DNA of 64,000 nt from Bubalus kerabau (GCF_029407905.1 NC_073630.1:48137001-48201000), one strand, 5' to 3'; shown: positions 1 through 11,700, counted from the stretch's first letter. Numbers and translations are program-made. Notes: generated by a model not told the origin, from the sequence alone.

Positions 1-539
1 GACATGTTTGCAGACTGTTTGTCGACTGTGACTCATTTGTAGATTCTGAAGCGCCGTCTAGAACTTATACAAGGTTAAACAGAGTTACCCACTTGCAAGT
101 ATGACTCATTTAAATGATACCGATGGGTACACTGTCATCTCTACAGTCGAGTCTAGAAATGTTAAATATATATTTTTGACCAATTTTACTGAAAGTGAAG
201 AAAGAAAGATGACAGACAGTTCCAGCATAAGTAAATTGTTGATGAAGTGCTAAAGTTACCAAGTTTCTCTCCTTTCTTAGTCGAATACTATCTACAACAA
301 ACTTAATTTTATTTTTTAAGTATTTTCAGTAAAATTTTGAATATGTTCAAATAACAACACTAAGGCAGAGTGGGGTCAGCTTGAAGTTGCTCACAGGCCT
401 TGCTTCCATTTTAAGCAATTTAGATTAACAACGGCTATTTCCCAACATTTCCATGAGAACTGAACATCTTACAGCCTATATTACTGCTTCAGATAACCAT
501 TATTCATTTTGCTTATGATTTCAAAGACTGTAATAGTTA
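1..539. other. Single-copy AT-rich DNA, nothing recognised
   Basis: I see no open frame of note and no recognisable repeat here. The segment ends where a MIR begins. It may hold old repeat remnants too decayed to recognise by eye. Confidence 0.5.
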
Positions 540-780
540 GAAGGGGGACTCCAGAGTCAGAGGGGTTTGAATTCCAGCTCCAACATTATTAGCTTGGAGA
601 CCCTCAGTGAATTACCAGAATGCTCTGTGCCATTGGTTCCTCATTTACAAAATGGGGATGATAGCAGTAGCTCTCTCATGAGGTTTTGTGAATATTAAGT
701 GAGATTAATGTACACAGAGTACTTAGAGATATGCCTGGAACGTAATAAGCACATAGATAATATTAGCCATTATTATTATT
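540..780 (+). repeat. MIR SINE (tRNA-derived, ancient mammalian)
   Basis: The sequence follows the MIR plan in sense orientation: a tRNA-like part with a B-box-like 'ggtttgaattcc', the core with 'cctcatttacaaaatgggga', then 'attaagtgagattaatgtac' and a tail ending in repeated 'att'. Divergence is high, as expected for a mammal-wide SINE. No function is implied. Confidence 0.85.
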
Positions 781-1129
781 AGATGCTGCAATGATACACA
801 GAAGCATCAGTGCTCTGGTCATGAGGGAATGTGTTATTAATATTAATAATGATGACATAAATAAGATTTTTGTGTCAAAAAGCACAAATGTGGATTCCTT
901 GCTACTGACCCGTTCTAGTGTTTTCAGTGAAGTCGCAGCGATATCACTTCATTTTCCCACCGGTGACGTGTGCAAACGTTGGTATTTTTAGTGAAGATAA
1001 TCCCATTCCCAGCTCCACTGTGGTTACATAAATCAAACTGGTCAAACAGAACACATGCTTTTATTGGCTTTGTTGGTATATAACCCTGTTTTCTTCAGAA
1101 TCCTAACTCTATAATTACAGTCACTAAAA
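781..1129. other. Single-copy spacer
   Basis: No repeat or supported gene was recognised. A 66-codon frame in it has no supporting features. The string 'cggtgacgtgtgc' near 960-972 contains a CRE-like TGACGT core, which is weak evidence on its own. Confidence 0.4.
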
Positions 1130-1310
1130 TCTTCCTGCGATGCAGGAGACGGGTTCAGCCCCTGGGTCGGGAAGATCCCCTGGAGAAGGAAATGGCAACC
1201 CACTCCAGTATTCCTGCCTGGAAAAACCCCACATATGCAGGAGCCTGGTGGGCTATAGTCCATGGAGTTGCAAAGAATCAGACACAATTTAGTGACTAAA
1301 CAACAGATAA
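1130..1310 (+). mobile_element. Bov-tA SINE (5'-truncated tRNA part)
   Basis: It carries the Bov-tA hallmarks in order: 'gatgcaggagac', 'cctgggtcgggaagatcccc', 'ggcaacccactccagtattc', 'gtgggctatagtccatgg' and a 3' end like 'agtgactaaacaaca'. The first part of the tRNA-like head is missing. These SINEs are mobilised by BovB enzymes. A BovB tail lies directly downstream in the opposite orientation. Confidence 0.9.
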
Positions 1311-1315
1311 GGGTC

Positions 1316-1662
1316 AGATCAGATCAGATCAGATCAGTCGCTCAGTCGTGTCCGACTCTTTGCGACCCCATGAATCGCAGCACGCCAGGCCTCCCTGTCC
1401 ATCACCAACTCCCGGAGTTCACTCAGACTCACGTCCATCGAGTCAGTGATGCCATCCAGCCATCTCATCCTCTGTCGTCCCCTTCTCCTCCTGCCCACCA
1501 TCCCTCCCAGCATCAGAGTCTTTTCCAATGAGTCAACTCTTCGCAAGAGGTGGCCAAAGTACTGGAGTTTCAGCTTTAGCATCATTCCTTCCAAAGAAAT
1601 CCCAGGGCTGATCTCCTTCAGAATGGACTGGTTGGATCTCCTTGCAGTCCAAGGGACTCTCA
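1316..1662 (-). mobile_element. BovB (RTE) LINE, 5'-truncated 3' end
   Basis: On the minus strand this is the end of BovB ORF2 plus its short 3' region. A frame from about 1711 to 1334 reads the BovB C-terminal tail (for example YFGHLLRRVDSLEKTLMLGG and MRWLDGITDSMD). The element's 3' terminus, on the plus-strand left side, is a run of the pentamer 'agatc' (about four copies at 1316-1336). BovB homology stops near 1662. The upstream reverse transcriptase and endonuclease are absent, so this is a dead fragment. Confidence 0.93.
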
Positions 1663-4600
1663 CAGGCATGTCATCATTTCCATCTATTAACTCTTCTGAT
1701 TTCACTACCACTCTTTAAGACAGGTCTTAGACCCATCATAAAACTCAAAAAACGGAAGTCCAGGCGAGCAATACAACTGACTGCCCACAAATAAGGAGGT
1801 TAATAAGGGTGGATGCAGGACTTGTTCTAAAGCTGCAGACTAGAAGTATCAACGCTTATAATACAACCCAGGGAGTGAGAGAGACTGGTTAAGAGTTTAT
1901 AGTCTGCCTTTTTGTTGACAAAGCAATTTGGATAGCTTTACAGTTTTAAATAGTATAGTAAAACTTGACTAATCATTACCCAAAATATGAATTACAAGTA
2001 ACTTATTTTTTCAGAAAAATGAAAAAAGCCACTGAAATCAGCATGATAAAGCACTGTATTTTAGCAGCAATACCCTAAAAGTTCATGGAATATGACCATT
2101 CCTCAGACAAGTCCATGCTTCCAGCTTCAAAATGAGATTAGAGTCACAACACAGGAAGTTTAGCCCTTTTTTCCTTTCAAATATGAATTAAGAGAAGACT
2201 GCTATTCAAAAATAATCATGCTTGCAACAAGAAGGTAGCATTTTTAGCAATTTATATAATAAATTCTGGCTCCTTTTATGCATTACTTTGCACAACCAGA
2301 TGTATTTTTATTAGTCTTTGGTCCCACATAAAAACATATGTTTACTGTGGAAAATTATGAAAAAGAAGCTGAAAAAAATCATCCTAAATTCCACAAACTT
2401 CTAAATAAATCCTAGATGCTATAATGTTTTGTAGCTGTGTGATATGCATATGTGTACAACCACTTCTTGACATGCCCTCAATATAAAATTTTATTTCCAA
2501 CTTCCTGCAGCTCATATTATAACTTTCTAATGTCACACAAAAACTGCTCCTTCTGTTGTTGATGTACTATATATGCAGTTTTTTCTGGCTTGCTTTTCAT
2601 TTAACGTTATATCAAGAGCATTTTCTATGTTATTAAACACTGTTTGAAATTGTACTTTTACTGATTTTTTAGATTTGGATATGCCACCTTTTAAAAATAG
2701 CACATAGATTCAAGAATGTTCTGCAATTCAAACCTCTCTGACATAATATGGAGATCTAAGTTTCATGACCTCCTGCTAACTTCAATTAACACGTTAAATT
2801 GTCTAAAGCAACTTAGGAATTTAATAATTTCATCTTAAAATATCTGGGAAAAGCTTAGGTGTAACTCCTTATGTTTGCCTTTTAACAGACCTCTTTTGAA
2901 TATTTCAAATCTTTTGGGTATAACAGCTTTCCTCAGCTTTATGTTTCTCCCTGCCTAGAAAGAAAAGGGAAAAGCAACATATTATTATGAAGTTCATATG
3001 CCTTTCTTTATTGTGATTGGGAGCCTTTTAGGACAGAGACCACTTCTCAATCCATCTCTATGACTTCGCCAAGGCCTTAAAAAATGAATTGCACCAGACT
3101 GTTATTACTTTTCTAAAATACAATTCTGAGTGAATATTGTCCATAATACTGTACTTTGAAACCAGTAAATAGGTATATACACAGAACGAGGATCACTCTA
3201 AAATTTGAGTTTGACTTGGCCATGCCTCATCGCAAGAGGTGTATTACATAGGCATTCAGTTTACATACATCTCTGACTACTCATCCAAGTAAAGTTGGGT
3301 CATGTTCACCAGAAATTGTTTCCCTAATGGGGGCAAATAAACATCTAATCCTACAAAAATTCCGTTAGCACCAGTTACGTTGTAACACACTTATGCACAC
3401 TTTTCTTCTAATTCCTGGCTCCCCAACTAAAGAAAGCCTTTGCCAATCTGGTTGGCATTCGAGCTATGTGTAGAAGATATGCTGATTTTTGAAAAAAAAA
3501 AAAAGGAAAGCAAAAGAACTACAATAATGGTGTGGTCTCCTGAGAATACATTTATTTCTGCAGCATAAAACAAAATTAAATTCTTCAATCTCAAAAACTA
3601 TTAAAAGGTTGTATTTAAAATGCATGAAGCATTAAAAAGACATCAAAATTAAAATAATCTCATAAATCTCTTCATTTAAAAGACTTATTAGAATACAGAT
3701 CGAGGCAGAAAACAGCTGCCCGGCACTCCGGAGCAGTAAATTATGACTATTTTAACTTTTTTTCATTTTCATCATTGAAAATTCTTTTCCAGAATAATTG
3801 TATTGCTGTAGCAAGACCAACTGTCCCATATATTTAACATGTGAATAGTAAATTGCTTTCAATGGACTCTGAAACAGATCTGCTATAAATTCTTTCAAAG
3901 ATCAGCAGACCACAGGGTCATACCCTGCAAAGGATACAGAAGATACAAGCAGAAATTAGCTTTTAATGTAAAATTGATCAAATTAATCACTATTCCAATT
4001 CAGTTTGCCAGAACACTAGGGATATCCATGGAAAACCTGATAACCTAAGAGTTTGTTTGTTTTTCACTGTTCCCTTCTTCCCTACCTGCCAACTGAAACC
4101 CAAGGAAAAGTCAGCCCAGGAAGGACAGTGAGATGTGTCCAATTGCCATCAATCATTAAAACTGGACTCTCTTTTGTAAACGACTGACAGCTAGATGAAG
4201 ATTTTTTTTTTTAATAAAGATTCTCAGTCCAGAGATCATCATGTGTCAGTCATGACTGAACTAGAGCATTCCTGGAGTACAATTAAACTATCATGCTGAT
4301 TGCACCTCAATGATGTTGACGCCTAAAAGGAGGAAAAGAAAAGCCAGATGGTTAACCAAGAGGCTTGCACCACTGCCTCCCTCATTATACTCTTTAAGAA
4401 TATACTAGGAACTAAGCAGAGCTATTTTTGATGGAAACAGCCAGGTACCCTTTGAAAGTCTTAGAAGATACAAAATGTATCCCAGAGAGCTGCCTCCCAT
4501 TTTTATCAATCTCCCCTTCCTCTGATGCACTCTGGCCTCATTCTTCCTTCACAGAGATAAGATTAGCAAACACTGGGTTTTATTAGGAGCTGTTTAGAAA

Positions 4601-4959
4601 GTCAATGAATCCAACTTGATTGATGGTGCAGTGGTACCAGGTCTTTTTCTGCTCTCTCTTTTCAAAAGACGACATTGGTAGAGGAATTGGACTTCCTTCC
4701 AGAAACAGCACCTATCTTTATAATTCTGTACACTTTCCCATTGCCTTGGCTCATGCAGGCTGAGCAAAGCTTCTTATCTAAGACTCTGAAAAGGATAACA
4801 GGACTGCTCAAGTATAAAAACTGCAAGTATTTTATTTATCTTTCTGCTTAGATTACCATTATCTTTGGTCACTGAATTTTGTCTTTTGGGCTTCAAATGG
4901 AGAGCAAAGTCAACCAGAAGATACAGCTCTCAAGTCAACGGATTACTGCTCCATCGGCA
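1663..4959. other. Mostly single-copy DNA with possible old LINE remnant
   Basis: There is no supported gene in this 3.3 kb. About 2330-2710 has the flavour of an old antisense L1-type 3' region (for example 'cattttctatgttattaaac'), but decay prevents a firm call. Short homopolymers occur at about 3490 and 4201. Everything else is AT-rich and unrecognised. Confidence 0.45.
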
Positions 4960-5056
4960 CCCATGCACACACACACACAGGCACACACACAGACAGACAG
5001 ACACACACACACACACACAGGCACACACACAGACAGAGACACACACACAGGCACAC
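4960..5056. repeat. (CA)n microsatellite with CAGA and GGCACA interruptions
   Basis: The tract is nearly pure CA dinucleotide, broken by 'gacagacagaca' and 'ggcacaca' units. Two open frames that run through it encode Thr/His-rich low-complexity peptide and are not genes. It is likely length-polymorphic. Confidence 0.95.
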
Positions 5057-6557
5057 CTCCTTCCAATCTTTCTTTGGCTTTACTTTAGGCTTAACCTCCT
5101 CATGAATAGTTTCAGATGATTCTATGACCTCCTTTGCAAAATATTTATGCTGAAAAACAATGCAAGTTCTACAAGTGCCTCAGTAACTACTACTTACACT
5201 GAAGCTGAAAGGTAAGCTGAACAAATGAGCTGTCTAAAACCAGGCTAGGTTTCTGCAGAATGGGGGAAATTGCATAAAATAATTGTTAACATGAATTTTG
5301 AATCCATCCATTCATTCTTTTCTATAACTGCATATAAGGCCTTTAAGAAGCCACGGAGATGAATTAAGAAGTGGTTTCTACCCATAAAAGGCTTCCAATT
5401 ACAACAAAGATGGTCATGTGAATATCTATGATAAGAAGATTAGAATAACAAAAGAACTAAATCGAGTTTTAAACAAGGTCTTATGGGCACACACAATTAA
5501 TTCTGACTATAGAAATCAGGGAAGGCTTCCAGGAGAAAGCAAAGGAGATCCATCATTAGTGAGTAGGGAAAAGAGTCCCTACAACTAAGGAACAGCATGC
5601 ACAGACACAAAGAGAAGTGAAGTAATCAGAACAGATCACGCTGCACACATTCTGTCACATGAGGACCACATTCACAATTCTTGCCATATCTACATACCAT
5701 CTGTACTAGTATTTGCTTAATATTCTTTAATTGGCTCCATTTTTACTGAAATAAATTTATCTTTTTCAAAGGAAATTTTTCTGTTCCTACTATAATTGGA
5801 AAACCAGTGCTGCTTGCCCCAAGGACAAGATAACTACAAAAGTAAATAAATGAAAACAAAACAATTAAATTCTAGCTAAATACTGCTGGAACCTGCCCTC
5901 TCATTATCACAAAGGGAAGTTAGTGTGACAAGATGTTAAAGATGCCTCAGCATTAAACACAAACTTTCTCCTATGCTTCTCTGAAGGGTTGAAAGAGCTC
6001 TAAACTCTTCAACATTCTAAATTCTGGGGGCGGGGAGCAGGGAATCACTCATGGGCTAACTCAGGGTTTTCACCCATGTTAGTGGGTACCACCTAACTAG
6101 TCATTTTGAATCATTGTCCTGCACCCTGGGAAACACTGAAATAGACAAAGACCTGACCCCACCCTTGTACACCCTGTGGTTATCTCTATGTTTCTCCACA
6201 CTGCCCTATCCTTTATATACGCTAAGTCATCATTACTGCATTTCATCAGATCTAAGACAATATCAATTGTGAGATGCACCATTATTTTATGTGCCACTGA
6301 GAAAGAAAAATGCTGTCAATTAAACAATACACCATCACTTATAAGAAGCATCCAATTTCAGAGATGCTAAAATGTGGGGGGAAATGCTTGTTTTGGAATA
6401 AATGAGACACATTATTAATCACTATTGCTTAGAAGCAAATAATATAGAGCTTGGAAGTTAATTGGTTTTCAGAAAACAATGAAAAAGCATATCTGGTACA
6501 ATGTCCTACCTGATGTAACTAGAACAGCAAATTGTCATCCTTTTAGGACAAGACAAT
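5057..6557. other. Single-copy or very old repeat DNA
   Basis: No gene is supported. The part around 5490-5640 ('aatcagggaaggcttccagg' followed by 'aggaacagcatgcacag') resembles an ancient mammalian repeat seen more fully at 33.75-34.64, 47.8-49.1 and 56.2-57.1 kb. The remainder is unrecognised. Confidence 0.4.
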
Positions 6558-6710
6558 ATAGAACAGTGATTCAGAGCAGAGCCTGGAAGACCCTGGGTTC
6601 AAATCCTGTTTCTGTCACTTACTAGAAGTGACACATTAAATGAATAACAAACTCTGTAAGTTCTCATTGGTTCATCTGTAAAATACTCCATGTATTTTCA
6701 ATATTTTAAC
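6558..6710 (+). repeat. MIR SINE
   Basis: The sense MIR head and core are visible: 'agagcctggaagaccctggg', 'ttcaaatcctgtttctgtc' and 'ttggttcatctgtaaaat'. It stops where the BovB copy begins, so BovB probably landed at the 3' end of, or just beyond, this MIR. Confidence 0.8.
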
Positions 6711-6712
6711 AT

Positions 6713-7462
6713 TTCCCTTATGGCAGAAAGCAAAGAAGAACCAAAGAGCCCTCTTGATGAAGGTGAAAGAGGAGAGTGAAAAAGCTGGCTTAAAACTCAA
6801 CATTCAAAAAACTAAGATCATGGCATCTGGTCCCATCATGTCATGGCAAATAGGTGGGAAAAAAGTGGAAACAGTAACAGATTTTATTTTCTTGGGCTCC
6901 AAAATCACTGCAGATGGTGACTGAAACCATGAAATTAAAAGACGCTTGCTCCTTGGAAGAAAAGCTATGACCAACCTAGACAGTGTATTAAAAAGCAGAG
7001 ACATTACTTTGCTGACAAAGGTCCATATAGTCAAAGCTATGGTTTTTCCAGTAGTCATGTATGGATGTGAGAGTTGGATGATAAAGAAGGCTGAACACCG
7101 AAGAATTGGTGCTTTTGAACTGTGGTGTTGGAGAAGACCCTTGAAAATCCCTTGGACAGCAAGGAGATCAAACCAGTCAGTCCTAAAGGAAATCAACCCT
7201 GAATATTCTTTGGAAGGACTGATACTGAAACTGAAGTTCCAATACTTTGGCCACGTGATGCAAAGAGTCAACTCATTAGAAAAGACCCTGATGCTGGGAA
7301 AGACTGAAGGCAGGAGGAGAGGGGATGACAGAGAATGAGATGGTTGGATGGCATCACCAACTCAACAGACATGAGTTTGAGCAAGCTCCAGAAGATGGTA
7401 AAGGACAGGAAAGCCTGGCGGGCTGTCAGACAGTCGGACATGACTGAGTGACTGAACAACAA
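6713..7462 (+). mobile_element. BovB LINE, 3' quarter with decayed ORF2 end
   Basis: The copy begins just after the reverse-transcriptase catalytic motif ('ttatggcagaaag') and runs to the BovB terminus 'gactgaacaacaa'. The protein remnant reads LDSVLKSRDITLLTKVHIVK, then VMYGCESW, then RRSNQSVLKEINPEYSLEG. A TGA at 6922-6924 replaces a codon that other copies here read as TGC (compare DGDCSHEIK at about 14.17 kb), so the frame is broken. The flanks 'atttccct[t/a]atgg' at 6711-6723 and 7462-7474 look like a 13-bp TSD with one mismatch, although part of the left copy also matches BovB itself. Confidence 0.92.
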
Positions 7463-7474
7463 TTTCCCTAATGG

Positions 7475-8007
7475 AAAACTTAAAATAAGAACCCTGAATA
7501 TTTTCCTGCCCAGATTTGTCAGAATTTATTTTTAATAAAAGCTAAGAATCATTTGTAACTAATAGTATCAGTGCAATATACTTAGTAAAAAAAATTTTCC
7601 TCTCATTTATTAGACCCAAAGAACCATGGTGCCAGGCTGGTTTTAGATCATCATTTGCACACTTTACTGATGCTCATTCACGTACAACAGTACCTGAAGA
7701 TTGGTCATCACAAATAGTGTTGTGCCGCATAGAGGTAGGTTCCTTTGAGTTGGTCAATTTATTATACAACCCCAGATTCCAGTTCCTTGTGGTCTTCTCT
7801 TCCAAGGCTCCTCCAAGACACCAAATCTGCAAATGTGAATTGTCCTCAAGAAAAAATGTGGAATGATCTTCTCCAATGCAACTCCTGAGAACAGCAAGGT
7901 GCTTCTCCTATTGTCAGAGCAGCATCTCCTTAGTTTGCGCATTATTTTATTAGGTGCTTTTAAACTACAGTACAATCTGAACCTCATATCAGACCTGGAC
8001 TTTTAAC
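7475..8007. other. Single-copy spacer
   Basis: No repeat or gene is recognised. A 77-codon minus-strand frame at 7754-7987 has no homology I can name. Confidence 0.4.
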
Positions 8008-8063
8008 AGGACAGATGTTATTGCTGCAAATCATGGAAGTCAAAATTGAGACTCAGACAGGTC

Positions 8064-8341
8064 CATCCACATCTCTACAAATGACCCAATTTCATTACTT
8101 TTTATGGCTGAGTAATACTTCATTGTATATATCTACCACATCTTTATTCATTCATCTGTCGATGGACACTTAGACTGTTTCCATGCCCTGGCTATTGTAA
8201 ATAGTGCTGCGATAAACACTGGGGAGGGAGGTCCAAGAGGGAGAGGATATATATACACATATATTTGATTAACTTTGTTGTACAGCAGAAACTAACACAA
8301 CATTGTAAAGCAATTATACTCCAATTAAAAAAAAAAATAAA
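8064..8341 (+). mobile_element. L1 3' end with 5' inversion (twin priming)
   Basis: About 8064-8221 is L1 sequence in antisense orientation ('ggctgagtaatacttcattg', 'catctgtcgatggacactta', 'atagtgctgcgataaacact'). About 8222-8341 is the L1 3' end in sense orientation ('cagaaactaacacaacattg' followed by an A-rich tail). An inverted 5' block joined to a forward 3' block is the known signature of twin priming during L1 integration. It lies inside a MIR and is followed directly by a BovB tail. Confidence 0.85.
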
Positions 8342-8535
8342 AGACCCTGATGCTGGGAAAGATGGAGGGCAGGAGGAGAAGTGAGCGACAGAGGATGAGA
8401 TGGTTGGATGGCATCACCAACTCAATAGACATGAGTTTGAGCAAACTCTGGGAGATACTGATGGACTGGGAAACCTGGTGTGCTGCAGATCAAGGGGTTA
8501 CAAAGAGTATGACACGACTGAGTGACTGAACAACA
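8342..8535 (+). mobile_element. BovB 3' end fragment abutting the L1 tail
   Basis: It starts inside the BovB 3' region at 'aaagaccctgatgctgggaa' and ends 'gagtgactgaacaacacc' followed by an A run. No unique sequence separates it from the L1 poly(A). It is therefore either a later insertion into that tail or part of one composite integration, since the only visible TSD flanks both elements together. Confidence 0.88.
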
Positions 8536-8655
8536 CCAAAAAAAAATTAGACTCAGAGAGGTCACGACAGGATTTGCCTAAGGTCACACCATTGTAAGTA
8601 ATAAGGATGGAAGGAAGCCCAAGTCTGGCTCCAAATGTTCTATTCACTCCATGCT

Positions 8656-9690
8656 TTCACATCATAAAAACAGCATTTTAAAAAATGTAACCACACCACT
8701 TTGCTCTTCATCTGCATTCTATCTTCTCTTTTTTCGCTCATAACTTGTTCTTCATTGATTCTCCAAGCTCCTACACTGCTCCTAAATATCTCGCTATCTT
8801 TCTGTTAGTGCCCTGGAGATGAAGCAAGTTTCTAGAAGACTCAAACTTTGATCATTTCAGCACTTTCTGAGGCTGAGCAGGGCAGACGCGGCTACCTGAG
8901 TGGGCAGGAGAGTGCTGTTCTCAGGTAAAGCCACAGGGGGCAGATGACTCAGGATGCAGCCATGCCTGGAATTCCTGGAACATCAGGCAAGGTGGATTGC
9001 TCCAGAACGATGGTGCAGTCCAAAGCTTTAGGGCAGGTGCAGGATCTTGGTGACGGTGCAGAGGCAGCTAGGCATGGACAATGTGGCAGCTTATATGGGA
9101 GTTACAAACAGAGAGTTCTACATTTGCTTCCACAGCCACCAAGCTGGGGAATGTTAGGTCAGTTGCTTCCCTTGTCTGTTAGATTGGGGGTGGGGGGGCA
9201 ATGTCTGATCTAGTCATCTCTAAGAACAGACACTGTTTATAAGCTGCTGTTGACTCACAACCTCTACAGTCTAGTGCTAAAGCACCCTGATAGTATTCTT
9301 ACAGTGTGTCGAGTGCCTATGCAGGTTAAAGGTGACAGAGACAGGGTTTACAAAATGCTCTCAATGGATAGAAAGCCAAGATGGCTATCTGTAGCGCACC
9401 CTCTAATGGATAGGTGGTATCATTACAGCTTCCTCTACCTTGAAACAACAGGAGAATACATATCTTAGTATGGGTCTCAGGTTTTTCCCTCTGAGTCCTA
9501 ACAATGCAGGATTCAGGAAGCCCTGGCAATCCTTTTAGAGGTCAAAGAGCACTGCATTCATTCCCACGGCTCGTGCTTCAAACATAGCACATGTAACTCT
9601 CCCTGTCACTCCTTTCTCCATGCCCTTCCTGGTTTTTCTGATTCCTTCATAGAAAGACACTCTATTTCAGCAATTAAAACACTGCAGAAG
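8656..9690. other. Single-copy DNA
   Basis: No repeat is recognised apart from a G-run near 9186-9198. Frames of 72-89 codons at 8944-9213 and 9250-9468 lack any recognisable domain, and I treat them as chance. Confidence 0.45.
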
Positions 9691-10277
9691 CACTATTTAA
9701 AATAGGACATGGAAGCAACCTGGATGTCCATTGGCAGATGAATGGATAAGGAAGTTGTGGTACATATACGCAATGGAATATTACTCAGCTACAAAAAGGA
9801 ACACATTTGAGTCAGTTCTAATGAGGTGGATGAAACTGAAGCCTATTATACAGAGTGAAGTAAGTCAGAAAGAGAAACACAAATACTGTATATTAAGGCA
9901 TATATATGGAATTTAGAAAGACAGTAATGATGATCCTACATGCAGGGCAGCAAAAGAGACACAGATGTAAAGAACAGACTTTAAAACTCTTTAGGAGAAG
10001 GAGAGGGGTGATTTGAGAGAACAGCATTGAAACATATACATTACCATATGTAAAATAGATGCCCAGTGCAAGTTCAATGCATGAAGCAGGGCACCCAAAG
10101 CCAGTGCCCTGGGACAACCTGGAGGGATAAGGAGGGAAGGGAGGTGGGAAGGGGGTTCAGGAAGGGGGGACACATGTATACCCACAGCTGATTCATATTA
10201 ATGTATGGCAAAAGCCAATACAACGTTATAAAGTAACTATCTGACAATTAAAATAAATAAAATAATTTTTTTTAATG
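9691..10277 (+). mobile_element. L1 3' end (ruminant type), 5'-truncated
   Basis: The typical L1 segments are in order: 'gcaacctggatgtccattgg', 'ggaatattactcagctacaa', 'gagtgaagtaagtcagaaag', a G-rich block near 10120-10170, 'cacatgtatacccacagctg', and an A-rich tail at 10243-10277. A 9-bp direct repeat 'ctgcagaag' at 9682-9690 and 10278-10286 fits a TSD. The visible coding part is non-functional. Confidence 0.92.
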
Positions 10278-10702
10278 CTGCAGAAGAATGATATTAACTC
10301 AAACATGGAACTTATGCAAATCCTATTCCCCATCCACTATGAAGAAGAGAGCTCTTCACTACCCACCACAATCAGAAAATGATACTCTCATATATCCCTT
10401 ATTCCAGGACTGTCAGAGACATTATTTCTGCTTTATAATTAACAGGATAAATAACCTTAATATAAATGTTTAATGAACAGTTAAGAAAAACAAACCAAAT
10501 TGCTCCCTGGACTTGGGACATGAACAAAAAGTTCAGGAAGGTAAAATATAAATGGCTAATAAACAATAGAATAAAAATGTCAATTCATGCTAGTAATCAA
10601 AGAAGAATAAATTAAAACATGACATAATCTTAACTGACTGCCAATATTATAAAATTCATTATATTCAGTGCTGAAGAGAGTGACATAAGATAGCCATTTC
10701 CC

Positions 10703-10890
10703 TACTCTGCTGCTGCTGCTGCTGCTGCTAAGTCGCTTCAGTCGTGTCCAACTCTGTGAGACCCCAGAGACGGCAGCCCACCAAGCTCCCCTGTCCCTGG
10801 GATTCTCCAGGCAAGAACACTGGAGTGGGTTGCCATTTCCTTCTCCAATGCATGACAGTGAAAAGTGAAGGTGAAGTCGCTCAGTCATGC
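10703..10890 (-). mobile_element. Bov-A2 SINE, second monomer truncated
   Basis: It starts at a (CTG)n tract and carries 'aagtcgcttcagtcgtgtcc', 'gattctccaggcaagaacac', 'ggttgccatttccttctcc' and 'agtgaaaagtgaaggtgaag'. The second BovA unit ends almost at once ('tcgctcagtcatgc'). Strand follows the BovB terminus convention, with the tandem-repeat tail at the left. Confidence 0.9.
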
Positions 10891-10925
10891 ACTCTAATTG
10901 GTATAATCATCCTGAAAACAATATA

Positions 10926-11192
10926 TGCTATGCTATGCTATGCTAAGTCGCTTCCGTCGTGTCCGACTCTGTGCAACCCTATAGATGGCAGCCCACCAGG
11001 CTCCCCGGTCCCTGGGATTCTCCAGGCAAGAGTACTGGAGGGGGTTGCGATTTCCTTCTCCAATGCATGAAAGTGAAAAGTGAAAGTCGTGTCCGACTCT
11101 TTGCAACCTCATGGACTACAGCTTACCAGGCTCCTCCGTCCATGGGATTTTCCAGGCAAGAGTACTTGAGTGGGGTGCCATTGCCTTCTCCA
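10926..11192 (-). mobile_element. Bov-A2 SINE, both monomers
   Basis: It has an (ATGCT)n terminus at about 10923-10944. A first BovA unit is followed by the linker 'gtgaaaagtgaaagtcgtgt', then a second BovA unit ends 'tgccattgccttctcc'. The flanking 12-bp perfect TSD is 'gaaaacaatata'. It interrupts an older L1 fragment. Confidence 0.95.
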
Positions 11193-11309
11193 GAAAACAA
11201 TATAGTAGAATATATTAAAAAGTCTCATTTAAACTAATATGTAAAAAACATGAGAAAATTATTAATGTACAATGGTCCTCTGATATCTATTCTTCCCTCC
11301 CTCTTTAAG

Positions 11310-11700
11310 AATGGAATCCCCAGTTTGTTTAGCTGGGCACATGCCCACTTGTAATAAAGATTATATATCCCAACATTCCTTGCAGCTAGGTGTGGTCCTG
11401 CCTAAGAAATAGAAATGAGAAATACAAATCCCAGGTAAAGAAATGACTTCTTCAGCACTTATCCTTCCTTCCTACTGGTTAGAATTCAGTTGAACTTCAT
11501 TTTACATATTGTAAAATGTAAAACTTCATTTTACATATTGAGGTGGTTTGAGAATGGAAGTCACGTGTGGTGGGGCGACAAAATAGAAAGAGTTGGACCA
11601 ACCACTTCCAAACATCTATAAATTCAGAAGACAAATTTCTGTTTTGTTTAAGCTACTATATTTGGAGTTTTACTTGTAGCCAATTCTAATCCCAAATAAT
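11310..11700 (+). repeat. Ancient LTR-like interspersed repeat (tentative)
   Basis: Phrases such as 'cattccttgcagctaggtgt', 'gagaatggaagtcacgtgtg' and 'gtttaagctactatatttgg' match a mammal-wide dispersed repeat that I recall but cannot name with confidence. A 19-bp phrase 'aacttcattttacatattg' occurs twice, 29 bp apart, at about 11493 and 11522. Confidence 0.4.

Larger units (their letters stand above)
8008..8655 (-). repeat. MIR SINE split by an L1/BovB insertion
   Basis: Two pieces of one antisense MIR lie on either side of the L1/BovB composite at about 8064-8542. The left piece ends 'gagactcagacaggtc'. The right piece restarts with 'agactcagagaggtc' and continues 'ctaaggtcacaccattgtaa'. 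The repeated stretch (8042-8063 and 8543-8563) is the target-site duplication, with one mismatch and one single-base gap. Confidence 0.75.
10520..11260 (+). mobile_element. Old L1 fragment split by two Bov-A2 SINEs
   Basis: Three pieces are collinear with the L1 ORF2 end and 3' region: about 10520-10702 ('gctagtaatcaaagaagaat', 'gaataaattaaaacatgaca'), 10891-10925 ('ctaattggtataatcatcct') and 11193-11260 ('gaaaacaatatagtagaata'). They are separated by two Bov-A2 copies. The second Bov-A2 is flanked by the perfect repeat 'gaaaacaatata' at 10914-10925 and 11193-11204, so it inserted after the L1. Confidence 0.65.

Noticed and set aside
1316..1336. Direct repeats as a CRISPR-like array
   Set aside because: Five-base units without spacers at a BovB terminus in a mammalian genome; a simple repeat.
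4865..5119. Thr/His-rich frames
   Set aside because: Translation of a CA/CAGA microsatellite.
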